This document shows positions 15,732 to 24,986 of a stretch of DNA of 39,253 bases, in pieces. The stretch is taken from NCBI GenBank assembly GCA_964585385.1, contig CAZPDP010000030.1:1-39253 (forward strand), given 5' to 3'. The notes beneath the pieces were generated by a model. It ran no database searches. It saw nothing but the letters and a program-made list of their open reading frames with translations, and was not told the origin of the DNA. This DNA is from JAGXLC01 sp964585385 (lineage in GTDB: Bacteria > Bacteroidota > Bacteroidia > Bacteroidales > UBA12077). Each line of letters begins with the position of its first letter. The stretch's first letter is position 1. Both the position numbers and the translations under genes were made by a program.

Positions 15732-16799
15732 ATGAAATTCAGAATAGGCGATAAAGTAAAATTTTTAAACGACACGGGTGGAGGCGAAGTTACCAAAATT
15801 ATAAATAAGGATATGGTGAATGTATTGAATGATGATGGATTTGAAGTCCCGGTGCTGGCTGACGAATTATTAAAAACAGAGGAAGAGGAAAATAAAATAA
15901 AGGAGGAAGTTTCCTACGAAAAAGAGACTGTGGAAGAAAAAGAGGAAGAAGCTGCTAATTTTTTTGAACAGGAAGAACCTGATTCAGAAAGCCTTGAGTC
16001 TGCTTTGGATCCCGATAATAATATTTTTATAGCCTTTGTTCCTGAGGATCAACATCAGCCAGAAAACAGCAATCTGGATTTATACCTAATCAATGACAGT
16101 GAATTTCACCTTTTCTATCTTATCCTATTGAAAAGAACAGAGCATTATATTCATTTTTCCTCGGGTGAACTGGAATCGAATACCAAAATATACCTAAAGA
16201 ACGTTGAACGGGAGAATCTATCCGAACTCAAAGACTTTAAGATTCAATTTATTTTTTACCAAAAGAGCTTTTTTGAACCCATGCCTCCTGTTGAGAGAGA
16301 CTTGAAGCTGAAACCTCAAAAATTTTTCAAGAGCACAACATTTACAGAAAATGATTATTTTGAGGAGCATGCACATCTTATTGAACTTAAAAAAGAAGCT
16401 GAATTTACTGAGAAATTAAGTAAGCTGACAGATCAGGAAATTCAGCAATCCATAAGAGAAAAAGATGTAAGCCGGCCCAGGGCTAAGAAAGACAATAAAA
16501 ATAATAATCCTGAATTAAAGGAAGTAGATCTTCACATTGAAGAGCTCTTTGACCGTCCCAAGGATTTATCCAACAGGGAAATGCTGGAAATTCAGATGGA
16601 ACAGTTTCACAAAGAAATGGAAGAAGCACTAAAATTCAACGAACTTAAAAAGATTGTTTTTATCCATGGAGTAGGAAACGGGCGCCTGAGATATGAATTA
16701 AGAAAGTCCCTGGAGAGAAATTACAGCAAACTGGATTACCAGGATGCGTCTTTTAAAGAATATGGTTACGGAGCTACCCTTGTAATTCTGAAAAAATAA
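15732..16799 (+). CDS. DUF2027 and Smr domain protein
   Basis: A 355-residue cytoplasmic protein. The first 45 residues form a small beta domain like the KOW/SH3-type start of DUF2027 (FRIGDKVKFLNDTGGGEVTK). An acidic low-complexity linker (about 47-85) follows, then a DUF2027 core (about 90-230) and a C-terminal Smr domain (about 260-355). The Smr motifs are VDLHIEEL near 266 and IVFIHGVGNGRLRYELR near 312, the latter being the HGxGxGxLR signature. Smr domains are nicking endonucleases or RNA-binding modules, found at the end of MutS2 but here without any MutS part. The family is widespread in Bacteroidota and its role is not established. It is followed by rnpB with its own promoter. Confidence 0.85.
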   Translation: MKFRIGDKVKFLNDTGGGEVTKIINKDMVNVLNDDGFEVPVLADELLKTEEEENKIKEEVSYEKETVEEKEEEAANFFEQEEPDSESLESALDPDNNIFIAFVPEDQHQPENSNLDLYLINDSEFHLFYLILLKRTEHYIHFSSGELESNTKIYLKNVERENLSELKDFKIQFIFYQKSFFEPMPPVERDLKLKPQKFFKSTTFTENDYFEEHAHLIELKKEAEFTEKLSKLTDQEIQQSIREKDVSRPRAKKDNKNNNPELKEVDLHIEELFDRPKDLSNREMLEIQMEQFHKEMEEALKFNELKKIVFIHGVGNGRLRYELRKSLERNYSKLDYQDASFKEYGYGATLVILKK

Positions 16800-16844
16800 T
16801 ATCATATTGATTATCACGTTCTGAATTTATTGAACGATGTTCAT

Positions 16845-16852
16845 TACTTTTG
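16845..16852 (+). promoter_or_regulatory. Promoter -7 box for RNase P RNA
   Basis: TACTTTTG matches TAnnTTTG and lies 5 bp before the first base of the P1 helix. The same octamer precedes the tRNA-Lys gene at 39096. No good -33 TTG is visible here. Confidence 0.6.
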
Positions 16853-16856
16853 CAGA

Positions 16857-17190
16857 ATACAGCAGACTGTTCCATCGTGCCGTTTAACCGGTAAGGAAAG
16901 TCCGGGCAACACAGAGCGCCATACTCCCGAAACGGGAGATATCCGCGAGGGTATAGATTTGCAACAGAAAATAACCGTCCCGCCAGCGGCGGGGTAAGGG
17001 TGAAAAGGTGAGGTAAGAGCTCACCAGTATCATGTGTGAGCATGATAGCTGTGTAAACTTATGGGTTGCAAGGCCATGTAAACCATCGCCCGAGGGTTGC
17101 TCGCCCGAGGATGGGGGGTAGGCCGCTTAGATAAATGATGGAAGTTCCGATTATTCGGGATACAGAACCTGGCTTATAAGTCTGCTGTAT
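16857..17190 (+). ncRNA. rnpB: RNase P RNA, bacterial type A
   Basis: The ribozyme subunit of RNase P, which removes the 5' leader of pre-tRNAs. The P1 helix is a 12-bp perfect pairing of 16857-16868 with 17179-17190. Conserved core words are in order: GGAAAGTCCGGGC (from 16895), ACAGAAA near 16974, GGTAAGGGTGAAAAGGTG followed by the GTAAGAGCTCACC block, TTGCAAGGCCATGTAAACC, GTAGGCCGCTTAGATAAATG and the closing ACAGAACCTGGCTTA. A T-run directly after P1 forms the terminator. Ends are inferred from the P1 pairing and may be off by a few bases. An open frame on the opposite strand over this gene is spurious. Confidence 0.96.
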
Positions 17191-17274
17191 TTTTTTTGCA
17201 TTTGTTTGATATTCTGGATGGAAAAGGTTTCCTTTGCAGAAATTTAATTATTTAAAAACAAAAATTATTTATTT

Positions 17275-17775
17275 ATGGAAATTGGAAAAGATAAAGTGGT
17301 TTCAGTAACTTATCAATTAAGCGTTGATGGTTATGATGGCGAAGTAGTTGAAGCAGTTAAAGAAGATAAACCTCTGACATTCTTGTATGGCGTAGGTAAC
17401 ATGCTTGAAAAATTTGAGGAAAATCTGAATGGCCTGAAACAGGGAGATGATTTCGATTTTAAAATTGAATGTGATGAAGCTTATGGACAGGCTTCCGATG
17501 ATGCAGTGGTTGATCTTCCTATCAATATATTTGAAGTAGAAGGTAAAATTGACTATGATTTACTGAAAGAAGGAAATTATATTCCAATGCAGGACCAGCA
17601 GGGTAATCGTCTGGACGGTATTGTTCTTGAAGTTGGTGATGAAAAAGTAAAAATGGACTTTAATCATCCCTTAGCCGGCGATGATCTATTCTTCAAAGGT
17701 TCTGTTATTGAGGTTAGAGAAGCAACAGACGAAGAAAAAGAGCATGGACACGCTCATCCTGAAAAAAATCAATAA
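17275..17775 (+). CDS. slyD: SlyD-type FKBP peptidyl-prolyl isomerase
   Basis: A 166-residue FKBP of the SlyD type, a cytoplasmic prolyl isomerase and folding helper. The split FKBP domain (VVSVTYQLSVDGYDGEVVEA; LTFLYGVGNMLEKFEENLNG; GDDFDFKIECDEAYGQ) surrounds an insert-in-flap chaperone domain (about 76-125), after which the FKBP strand VKMDFNHPLAGDDLFFKGSV resumes. The short tail HGHAHPEKNQ is a small metal-binding-like histidine tail, much shorter than that of E. coli SlyD. It is preceded by rnpB and its terminator run, and followed by a promoter for the next gene, so it is probably monocistronic. Confidence 0.92.
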   Translation: MEIGKDKVVSVTYQLSVDGYDGEVVEAVKEDKPLTFLYGVGNMLEKFEENLNGLKQGDDFDFKIECDEAYGQASDDAVVDLPINIFEVEGKIDYDLLKEGNYIPMQDQQGNRLDGIVLEVGDEKVKMDFNHPLAGDDLFFKGSVIEVREATDEEKEHGHAHPEKNQ

Positions 17776-17776
17776 A

Positions 17777-17806
17777 TTGTTTTGGAACAATTTTTGACCT
17801 AATTTG
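17777..17806 (+). promoter_or_regulatory. Promoter for outer-membrane barrel gene
   Basis: TTG (17777-17779), 20 bp, then TAATTTG (17800-17806), matching TTG-N20-TAnTTTG. It lies 23 bp before ATG 17830. Confidence 0.6.
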
Positions 17807-17829
17807 TCTAAATTATAAAAGACAAAACT

Positions 17830-18480
17830 ATGAAAAAGGTTTATTTATTATTGATTTTGGGTATTATTTTAAGTACCAGTATACACGCTCAAATTAAATT
17901 TGGGGCAAAAGCTGGTGTATCATCTGCTTCAATAAATGCAGATCAAACAATTGAAGCTGCTGCAGATGAAGATTATGAACAGTTAAAAGTTCAGGGCCAG
18001 GAAGCAACCGTAAATGGTTTCCAGGCCGGAATTTTTGGAAGAATTAGCATTGCTTCACTTTATGTGCAGCCAGAACTGTTGTTTTCCAGGTCTGTTACTG
18101 AAGTCCAGATTCAGGAAATTACAGCAGAAACTGTGCAAGAAACTTATAATGAGGAACAAAAGTTTAATAAACTGGATATTCCTCTTATGGGTGGCTTTAA
18201 ATTTGGTCCTGCAAGGATTCAACTTGGACCTGTCGCCAGTATTGTTCTGTCGAATAAGTCAGCCATCGAAGCGGTTACTGATTACGAAGAAGAATTTAAT
18301 AAAGCCACCTGGGGTTATCAGGTTGGTGCAGGCCTGGACCTGCTGAATGCCCTTACTCTCGATATCAAGTATGAAGGCAGCTTGAGTAAGTTTGGAGAGG
18401 GTATTGAGGTGGCTGGAGAAACAAGAGATTTCGACAGCAGACCTAATAAATTTATATTTAGTGTAGGTATATTTTTCTAG
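17830..18480 (+). CDS. Outer-membrane beta-barrel protein, PorT-like
   Basis: A 216-residue exported protein. The Sec signal peptide is MKKVYLLLILGIILSTSIHA. The mature part begins QIKFGAKAGVSSASI and consists of alternating amphipathic strands (FQAGIFGRISIASLYVQPEL; FGPARIQLGPVASIV; WGYQVGAGLDLLNALTLDIK) ending in the phenylalanine-rich FIFSVGIFF, as needed for BAM recognition. This is the outer-membrane beta-barrel (OMP_b-brl_2/PorT-like) family common in Bacteroidota. The acidic insertion at about 40-56 and 90-105 probably forms surface loops. Function unknown. It has its own promoter and terminator. Confidence 0.85.
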   Translation: MKKVYLLLILGIILSTSIHAQIKFGAKAGVSSASINADQTIEAAADEDYEQLKVQGQEATVNGFQAGIFGRISIASLYVQPELLFSRSVTEVQIQEITAETVQETYNEEQKFNKLDIPLMGGFKFGPARIQLGPVASIVLSNKSAIEAVTDYEEEFNKATWGYQVGAGLDLLNALTLDIKYEGSLSKFGEGIEVAGETRDFDSRPNKFIFSVGIFF

Positions 18481-18485
18481 TTATT

Positions 18486-18525
18486 AACAACCACCTGTTG
18501 AAAAAAAACAGGTGGTTTTCTTTCC
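18486..18525 (+). terminator. Intrinsic terminator after barrel gene
   Basis: AACCACCTGTT (18489-18499) pairs with AACAGGTGGTT (18507-18517) and is followed by a T-rich tail. Confidence 0.88.
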
Positions 18526-18702
18526 TTACCTTTTCTGTAGTACAATAATAATTTAATAAACACTTCGTTACCGTTAATCAAATAAATTTTATCATTTATT
18601 GCGCTGAATTGATAAAAAGAATACATTCGCACCTTCATTTTTAATGAACAATATTCTATTTGATTGGTTTTTAAGAGGATTTTATTGAAAAATTAATGTG
18701 AT

Positions 18703-20031
18703 ATGGTACGAATACCAGGCAACAAAAAAGCGCTTGCGCTTTTTGTTATATTTTTCGGGCAAATAGTGATTTCTTTATCAGAACACACGTTTTCTGGTGA
18801 AAATGAACCAGGTGTATCAAATAGCCCGATATCAAGACAATTACACAATGAGCTTTCTTCTTTTGCTGACATAAATTCTTCAGAATCAAAGATTAGCGAA
18901 TTCCTTAATAAATGGGAAATAGCAGGAGCCTCAATCGCCATAGCCAAAGATGAACGATTAATTTATGCTAAAGGGTTTGGTTATTCAGATACAGCCACTA
19001 AAGAAATTGTTCAGCCTAAACATGTTTTCAGAATAGCTAGTTTATCTAAGCTGATTACAGCAGTGGCTATTATGAAGCTTGAAGAAGAAAACAAACTGAA
19101 TCTAAACGATACTGTTTTTGGAGAGAAGGGAATCTTAAACGATCCGAAATTCCGGGATATCAGAGATTTAAGGGTTAAAGACATAACTGTTAAACATTTG
19201 TTAACGCATTCAGGCGGCTGGTCTAGATACAGCGGCGATCCGGTTTTTATGCCTTATACTATCAAGAGTGCAATGGATACCAAACTTCCTGTGGATTTGG
19301 AAACAACCATGCGATACACTTTAAAAAACAGAACATTGGACTTTAAACCAGGTACTGCAGATTCTTACTCCAACTTTGGTTATGCAGTACTCGGAAAGGT
19401 TATTGAGAAAATAACCAAAATGGATTATGAACAATATGTAATATCTGAAATTCTTAATCCGATTGGAATTTATGATATGCAAATTGGCAATTCTAAGTTA
19501 TCAGGCTTAAGGGGTAACGAAGTAAAGTATTATGCCAATTCAAAATATAAGCGATCTTATTCTTCTTTTGATGAAGGAAAAATTGTTCCCCGTCAGTATG
19601 GAGGAAATAACTTTGACGTCCTTAGCGCTGCAGGTGCCTGGACAGCTTCTCCTGCGGAATTACTCAAATTGGTTGTACACATTGATGGATTAGACGGGAA
19701 AAAGGATATTTTATCTGACAAAACCATTAAAAAAATGGTTAATATGGAAAATATTCATAATCCGATAGGATGGGTGAGTGCTACAAGCAACGGTACATGG
19801 AAAAGAACCGGCACTCTAACCGGTACGTCTGCCTTGCTGAAGCGAAAAGAAAATGGTATAACTTATGCTATTTTTCTGAATACAAGCAATGATAAAGGCC
19901 CGGATTTTACTCATGAACTGGATAAACTTATGAAACGTGTTGTAGACGGTGTGAATAAGTGGCCCAAATATGATCTGTTTCATTATTCCAAACCCAAATC
20001 CTTATTTTCTTATTCAGAAACTTACGAATAG
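18703..20031 (+). CDS. Serine hydrolase, beta-lactamase/S12 family
   Basis: A 442-residue serine hydrolase of the class C beta-lactamase/DD-peptidase/esterase fold. An N-terminal hydrophobic segment (about 10-26) is a likely signal peptide or anchor. The SxxK motif is SLSK (Ser113, Lys116), the YxN motif is YSN (Tyr222-Asn224), and a terminal KRTGTLTG stands where the third motif (K/H-x-G) is found. LTHSGGWSR is also typical. Members include peptidases, esterases and rarely true beta-lactamases, so resistance cannot be inferred. It is followed after about 90 bp by a sensor kinase with its own promoter. Confidence 0.88.
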   Translation: MVRIPGNKKALALFVIFFGQIVISLSEHTFSGENEPGVSNSPISRQLHNELSSFADINSSESKISEFLNKWEIAGASIAIAKDERLIYAKGFGYSDTATKEIVQPKHVFRIASLSKLITAVAIMKLEEENKLNLNDTVFGEKGILNDPKFRDIRDLRVKDITVKHLLTHSGGWSRYSGDPVFMPYTIKSAMDTKLPVDLETTMRYTLKNRTLDFKPGTADSYSNFGYAVLGKVIEKITKMDYEQYVISEILNPIGIYDMQIGNSKLSGLRGNEVKYYANSKYKRSYSSFDEGKIVPRQYGGNNFDVLSAAGAWTASPAELLKLVVHIDGLDGKKDILSDKTIKKMVNMENIHNPIGWVSATSNGTWKRTGTLTGTSALLKRKENGITYAIFLNTSNDKGPDFTHELDKLMKRVVDGVNKWPKYDLFHYSKPKSLFSYSETYE

Positions 20032-20050
20032 TAGCGGATGCATTCTTTGT

Positions 20051-20079
20051 TTGGATTTCATTTTTTATTATTAATTTTG
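20051..20079 (+). promoter_or_regulatory. Promoter for cNMP-domain kinase
   Basis: TTG (20051-20053), 18 bp, then TAATTTTG (20072-20079), matching the Bacteroidota consensus. The ATG is at 20125. Confidence 0.55.
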
Positions 20080-20124
20080 TTGGTGTGTTGCTGAATGATT
20101 TAAAACACACAAAATTAAATATTC

Positions 20125-21348
20125 ATGAAAGAGCAAGACTCAGATGCTGACGAGAAATCATCTATTGATAAGCGAATTAAAATTCTAAAATCCGTTAATA
20201 TTTTTCAGGAATCCACTCCGGAGATTCTTAATCATCTTGCAGAATCATTGGAAGAATTTGAGATTGAGGAAAATGAAGTGGTTTTTCACAAGGGCGACTT
20301 GCTTCATGCTATGTATATCATTGTTCATGGTAGTGTTAAGGTACATGACGGAGATTACGAATTTACCCGTTTTAACAAAAATGAATATTTTGGGGAATAT
20401 TCACTTATTGACTCATCAGTTCGTTCGGCTTCCGTAACTGCACTGGAAAGAACAAAGTTGTTAAGACTGGACAAGAAGGTTTTTGATGAAATACTTGATA
20501 AAGACATTCATATAGCCAAAGCCGTATTAAGAACTCTTATTCACAGGCTTAGAGAAAATAACATTCTGGAAGAACGCCTTACTCAGAGGAGCCATGAACT
20601 AAAGCTTAAGAAAGAGGAGATTGAAAAGAAAAAAAGGGAACTGGAGGAGCTTAACGAAACAAAAGATAAGTTCTTTTCCATCATAGCTCATGACCTGAAA
20701 AATCCTTTCAATACTGTAATAGGACTTTCCGAATTATTGCTTTACAAGTATGATTCCTATGATAACGATAAAATCAAAGAATTCATAGAACAAATTAACC
20801 AGTTTTCCTCGAATGCCTATAATCTGCTGGATAATCTTTTGCAGTGGGCCAGGAATCAGACTGGTAAATTAAAAGTGAAACCCTCGGAAATAGAATTGGA
20901 AAAACTGATCCAGGAGAATATCCTCATGGAACAGGACAGAGCAGAACAAAAAAATATTGAATTAAAGCAGAATATTCCCGGAGGTATGATTGCTTATGCA
21001 GACCCCAATATGGTAAATACTGTAGTCCGAAATTTAATATCTAATGCAATTAAATTCACACCCCAAAACGGAAAAATAACGCTAAAGGCAGAGGAAACGG
21101 ATGATAACTATATTAAATGTTCGGTTATAGATACCGGAGTTGGCATTCCTGAGAAAGATCGGGATAAACTTTTTAAGAATACTTCCAATTTTACCACTGA
21201 AGGGACCCAGTCAGAAAAAGGAACAGGCCTGGGGCTGATTCTATGCAAAGAATTTGTGGAAAAGAATAAAGGCGAGATATGGGTTGAAAGCGAAGAAGGA
21301 AAAGGGAGTGCATTTATTTTTACTCTTCCCAAACCGGCCTCAGATTAA
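20125..21348 (+). CDS. Soluble histidine kinase with cNMP-binding domain
   Basis: A 407-residue sensor kinase with no membrane segment. Residues about 20-140 form a CRP-like cyclic-nucleotide-binding fold (VVFHKGDLLHAMYIIVHGSV; phosphate-cassette-like FGEYSLIDSSVRSASVTAL with Arg100). A charged coiled coil (about 150-182) links it to a HisKA domain, FFSIIAHDLKNPFNTVIG, with phospho-acceptor His189. The HATPase domain has an N box (VRNLISNAIKFTP), G1 DTGVGIPEKD (Asp336) and G2 GTGLGLILCKEF. The ligand could be a cyclic nucleotide or, as in many divergent members, something else. No response regulator is adjacent, so it is an orphan kinase. Its place after the S12 hydrolase does not reveal a partner. 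Confidence 0.93.
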   Translation: MKEQDSDADEKSSIDKRIKILKSVNIFQESTPEILNHLAESLEEFEIEENEVVFHKGDLLHAMYIIVHGSVKVHDGDYEFTRFNKNEYFGEYSLIDSSVRSASVTALERTKLLRLDKKVFDEILDKDIHIAKAVLRTLIHRLRENNILEERLTQRSHELKLKKEEIEKKKRELEELNETKDKFFSIIAHDLKNPFNTVIGLSELLLYKYDSYDNDKIKEFIEQINQFSSNAYNLLDNLLQWARNQTGKLKVKPSEIELEKLIQENILMEQDRAEQKNIELKQNIPGGMIAYADPNMVNTVVRNLISNAIKFTPQNGKITLKAEETDDNYIKCSVIDTGVGIPEKDRDKLFKNTSNFTTEGTQSEKGTGLGLILCKEFVEKNKGEIWVESEEGKGSAFIFTLPKPASD

Positions 21349-21438
21349 ACAGAGTGCATACCTGTTTCCATTTGCCGTTTAAATGGTAAAATACATATAA
21401 CCTTGTTCCTGGCATTTTTGAATTAAAGATCTCTAAAA

Positions 21439-21819
21439 ATGAAAGAAATTAAAGAATATTATAAGATTAAAGCCTCTCCAGAAGAAGTCTTTACAGCCTT
21501 AACCAATCCATTCACTATTGAACTTTGGACCGGTTATCCTGCAAAAATGGATGATAAAGAAGGTACTGAATTTTCTTTGTGGGAAGGAGATATCGTAGGT
21601 AAGAACCTTGAAATCAAAAAAAACAGAAAGATAGTTCAGGAATGGTACTTCGGTGAGCAAAATGAGCGTTCTATTGTTACAATTGAATTGTTTGAAGATA
21701 AGAAAGGAACCCATGTAAAACTGACACATACCAATATTCCGGATATGGCCTACGAAAATATGAAAGAAGGCTGGAATCAATTTTACTTTGCAAATCTGAA
21801 ACGTTTCTTTGATTTATAA
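21439..21819 (+). CDS. AHSA1/SRPBCC-family protein
   Basis: A 126-residue protein of the START-like SRPBCC superfamily, AHSA1 branch (homologous to the C-terminal domain of Hsp90 co-chaperone Aha1). Features are the opening YYKIKASPEEVFTALTNP, LWTGYPAKMDDKEGTEFSLW, IVQEWYFGEQNERSIVTIEL and the closing GWNQFYFANLKRFF helix that caps the ligand cavity. Bacterial members bind small hydrophobic ligands or act in stress responses; the ligand here is unknown. It shares a bidirectional terminator with the convergent VPS10/BNR gene. Confidence 0.88.
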   Translation: MKEIKEYYKIKASPEEVFTALTNPFTIELWTGYPAKMDDKEGTEFSLWEGDIVGKNLEIKKNRKIVQEWYFGEQNERSIVTIELFEDKKGTHVKLTHTNIPDMAYENMKEGWNQFYFANLKRFFDL

Positions 21820-21853
21820 AAAAAGGGCCTGTTATTCAGACCCTTTTTTTATT
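21815..21853. terminator. Bidirectional intrinsic terminator
   Basis: AAAAAAAGGG (21818-21827) pairs with CCCTTTTTTT (21841-21850), with an inner CTG/CAG pairing. It serves the AHSA1-like gene and the convergent VPS10/BNR gene. Confidence 0.8.
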
Positions 21854-21869
21854 ATTGGGATTGTATTAA

Positions 21870-24800
21870 TTATTGATTATCCTGGCTGTCAAACTCTTTT
21901 TTCGTAAGCAGCTGAATGGGTTGCTCACCCGCCTCTTTGAGTTCTTTATTAATTTTGTTAAGTCTTTCTTCTGCCAATTGATTAAACCTTGTGGTATGTT
22001 CTTCAATTTGCTTATTAAAATAATTAAGCCTGTCAATTTGCGATTGCGTAGGCTTACCCTGGTAGTTTGTGATTGAACCATAAAGGGTTGCCAGTTTCTC
22101 ACGTATTTTTTCATCTCCACCGAAAATTCCTTTACTTTCGGTTGATACGAGCTCGATGTTAATTTTTGTGAGTTCAGTTTTTAAGGCATTCAAATCCTCT
22201 TTTATTTCTTTTTCTTCAACCGAAGATAGCTTTTCTGTGCAATCATCTCTCAGTTTATTTATTTGAGCTACCACAAAAGCCAGTTCCTCCAGAAGGTTGT
22301 ATGCCTGCATGACTTTTTTATGGCGTACTTTCCTCTCTTTAATAGTATGTCTTGAATTGGGGTCATATTTGATGGTAAACTTACCTTCTTCTACCTGTTC
22401 ATTTTTCATTATCTTCACAGTATATTCACCTGCTTCAATGGAAGGGCCAAACATAGCTCCAAATGCAAGAGACTTAGATTGAGGAACCTTCGGAGGTTTT
22501 TTACGAAGATTAAGCTCTACCCTGTTGATGCCTTTTCTTTTTCCTGCAGGGAGTTCATGGGTCATCTCACCTTCCTCGTTATATATTTCCAGGTGCATGT
22601 CTCCAAAGATATGTCTCTTTTTCAGATAGTAAGTAAGCATAGTGGCTTGTGATTCATTCGGCCCGACAAATTCATCGTCGCCGTTGAATTTTTGCTGATA
22701 ACCCAGGTATTTGATTATTGATGGCTTTGACTCCAGGTATGTCATCTCTGAATTCAGGACTTCTTCATTCAGATGTCTGACAGGGGTGATGTCGTCAATA
22801 ATTAATATACCTCTGCCATGCGTTGCAAGTATTAAGTCCTGTTCTCTCTCCTGGAAATAAATATCCCGTACAGAAACTTTGGGGATATTTCCTTTGAATC
22901 GTGCCCATGATTGTCCACCGTCAATAGTCACATACAAACCAAATTCAGTGCCTAAAAACAGCAGATTGGGGTTTTTTGTATCTTCCTCAATCACATGGCT
23001 GTATCCTTCTATATTTTCATCCTGAAGGGGTTTCCAGGTTTCACCCAAATCAGTTGTCTTGTAGACATAAGTATTCATATCACCAGTTCTGTGCCCGTCA
23101 AAAGTAACATAAGCGGTTTTCTTATCATGTTTACTCGCTTTTACATAAGAGCACCAGGTGTGTATGGGCAAACCAGGTACATTACTAACAACATTTTTCC
23201 ATTTTTTGCCCTCATTCTTAGTTACCTGTAAGTTGCCGTCATCTGTTCCAACCCAAATAATGTTAGAGTCAAGGGGAGATTCATGAATAGCATAAATGGT
23301 AGTATGGTTTTCGGCTGTGGTATTATCAATGGTAATACCTCCTGATTCATCCTGTTTTTGTTTTTCAGGGTCATTTGTACTCAGATCCGGTGAGATTTTC
23401 TTCCATGTATCTCCTTTATCATTTGATTTATAAAGGTATTGTGCCCCTACATATAAAGCTTTGCTGTGTTTGCCAAAAACAACAGGAGTATTCCAGTTAA
23501 ACCGAAGTTCTTGAGTTTCTTCATCTGCATAAGGTTTAATACTTTTTGATTCCCTCGAATCTTTAAAGAAGCGGTTAATGTTTCCTCCCTGAGACTGCCA
23601 GTAGATAATATTGGGATCATAAGGATCCGGGAACACATAAAAACCATCTCCACCTCCCACATTAGACCAGTCAGAATTCTCTATACCTCCCGGACTGGCA
23701 GAAGGGCCCATCCAGGAGCCATTATCCTGAAGGCCACCGTAGACATTGTATGGATATTGATTATCAGCACTAACATGATAGAAAGTGGATACAGGCAAAT
23801 TTCTTAATATTCTCCAGGTACCGGCCTGGTCATTGGAAACATAAACCCCGCCATCAGTACCAAGATAAAGATTGTTGTTATTCTTTTTACTAATCCATAA
23901 AGCATGTAAGTCTGCGTGTACGCCGCCACCAAAAATATTGCTTCCCGATTCAAAAGTTTCTCCCCCGTCTCTACTGATATACATCTGGAATCCTGGTTTG
24001 TAAACAATATTGGTATCCACCGGGTCAGCAACAATATAAGAAAAATAAAAAGGCCTTTCTTTCATGGCTGGAGTTTCGTTTACAAGATCCCAGGTTGTTC
24101 CATTATCGTAGCTTTTATACAAGCCACCTTTGTTTTTTGCTTCTACCACCGCATAAACAATATTAGGAGAAGCAGGAGATACGTCCACAGCAATGCGACC
24201 CACAGAATCCTGGGGAAGTCCGTTGGTTAGTTTTTTCCAGGTTTCTCCTCCATCAGCGGATTTATATAGAGCAGAACCTTTTTTACCTCCCGAACGGAAT
24301 GTATAAGGAAGTCGACGGTGATTCCACATTGCAGCATAGATTATTTCAGGATTTTCAGGATCAAGAGAAAGGTCTGAACATCCTGTGTTTTCATTGACAT
24401 AAAGTATCTTTTTCCACGTTTTACCACCATCAGAGGTTTTATATACTCCTCTTTCTTCATTTGAATTCCAGAGATGTCCGAGAGCCGCTACGTAAACAAT
24501 ATCAGGGTTTTCAGGATTAATTTCTATTCTGCCAATTCTTTCGGTATTTTCTAATCCGGATAACTCCCAGGATTCACCTCCGTTTGTCGTTTTGTACAGA
24601 CCTTTACCTATGGAAACACTGTTTCTTGTCCATGGTTCTCCGGTTCCTGCCCAAACCGTATCGGGGTGTGATTGGTCAAGAGCGATAGCACCGATGCTTT
24701 GGACATAATCGTCAAATACAGGTTCTGCAGTGACCCCACCGTTTATGCTTTTCCAAACTCCGCCGCCGGCGGTTCCGATATAGACTACCCTGGGATCTTT

Positions 24801-24980
24801 TTCCCAGGCATCAATGGCTGATATGCGTCCGCTCATTACAGCAGGACCAATTTGTCTTGCTTCAATAGCACCAAAAGTATTATAATCAATTTTAACATCC
24901 GTCTGACTGTAAAGGTTATAATTTCCCAGTGTGATACTGATGATAAAAAGAAGCAAAGTTGAAAGGAAATGTTTCATCAT
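21870..24980 (-). CDS. Secreted VPS10/BNR-repeat protein
   Basis: A 1036-residue exported protein. After a signal peptide (MMKHFLSTLLLFIISITLGN...YSQ) comes a long beta-propeller built from Asp-box repeats. At least nine are visible, for example SINGGVT, TTNGGESWEL, TSDGGKTWKK, SADGGETWKK, SYDNGTTWDL, SRDGGETFES, SNDKGDTWKK, TTDLGETWKP and TIDGGQSWAR. Between residues about 50 and 770 this fits the sortilin/VPS10-like propellers often named glycosyl hydrolase BNR. The region after 770 is a beta domain and then a helical, charged tail (about 890-1036). No sialidase-type catalytic residues are evident, so enzymatic activity is doubtful. The start lies 6 bp after the stop of the LolA-like gene, so they are translated from one transcript. 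Confidence 0.85.
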   Translation of the reverse strand: MMKHFLSTLLLFIISITLGNYNLYSQTDVKIDYNTFGAIEARQIGPAVMSGRISAIDAWEKDPRVVYIGTAGGGVWKSINGGVTAEPVFDDYVQSIGAIALDQSHPDTVWAGTGEPWTRNSVSIGKGLYKTTNGGESWELSGLENTERIGRIEINPENPDIVYVAALGHLWNSNEERGVYKTSDGGKTWKKILYVNENTGCSDLSLDPENPEIIYAAMWNHRRLPYTFRSGGKKGSALYKSADGGETWKKLTNGLPQDSVGRIAVDVSPASPNIVYAVVEAKNKGGLYKSYDNGTTWDLVNETPAMKERPFYFSYIVADPVDTNIVYKPGFQMYISRDGGETFESGSNIFGGGVHADLHALWISKKNNNNLYLGTDGGVYVSNDQAGTWRILRNLPVSTFYHVSADNQYPYNVYGGLQDNGSWMGPSASPGGIENSDWSNVGGGDGFYVFPDPYDPNIIYWQSQGGNINRFFKDSRESKSIKPYADEETQELRFNWNTPVVFGKHSKALYVGAQYLYKSNDKGDTWKKISPDLSTNDPEKQKQDESGGITIDNTTAENHTTIYAIHESPLDSNIIWVGTDDGNLQVTKNEGKKWKNVVSNVPGLPIHTWCSYVKASKHDKKTAYVTFDGHRTGDMNTYVYKTTDLGETWKPLQDENIEGYSHVIEEDTKNPNLLFLGTEFGLYVTIDGGQSWARFKGNIPKVSVRDIYFQEREQDLILATHGRGILIIDDITPVRHLNEEVLNSEMTYLESKPSIIKYLGYQQKFNGDDEFVGPNESQATMLTYYLKKRHIFGDMHLEIYNEEGEMTHELPAGKRKGINRVELNLRKKPPKVPQSKSLAFGAMFGPSIEAGEYTVKIMKNEQVEEGKFTIKYDPNSRHTIKERKVRHKKVMQAYNLLEELAFVVAQINKLRDDCTEKLSSVEEKEIKEDLNALKTELTKINIELVSTESKGIFGGDEKIREKLATLYGSITNYQGKPTQSQIDRLNYFNKQIEEHTTRFNQLAEERLNKINKELKEAGEQPIQLLTKKEFDSQDNQ

Positions 24981-24986
24981 CTCAGT

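Noticed and set aside
16774..17043. 89-codon minus-strand frame over the RNase P RNA
   Set aside because: It is the antisense of a well-defined structured RNA and has no homology signal.
18703..20031. Antibiotic-resistance beta-lactamase
   Set aside because: The S12 fold is shared with many esterases and peptidases; the motifs do not distinguish a true beta-lactamase.
21870..24980. Sialidase activity for the BNR-repeat protein
   Set aside because: Asp-box repeats alone do not show sialidase activity, and the conserved arginine triad of sialidases was not found.
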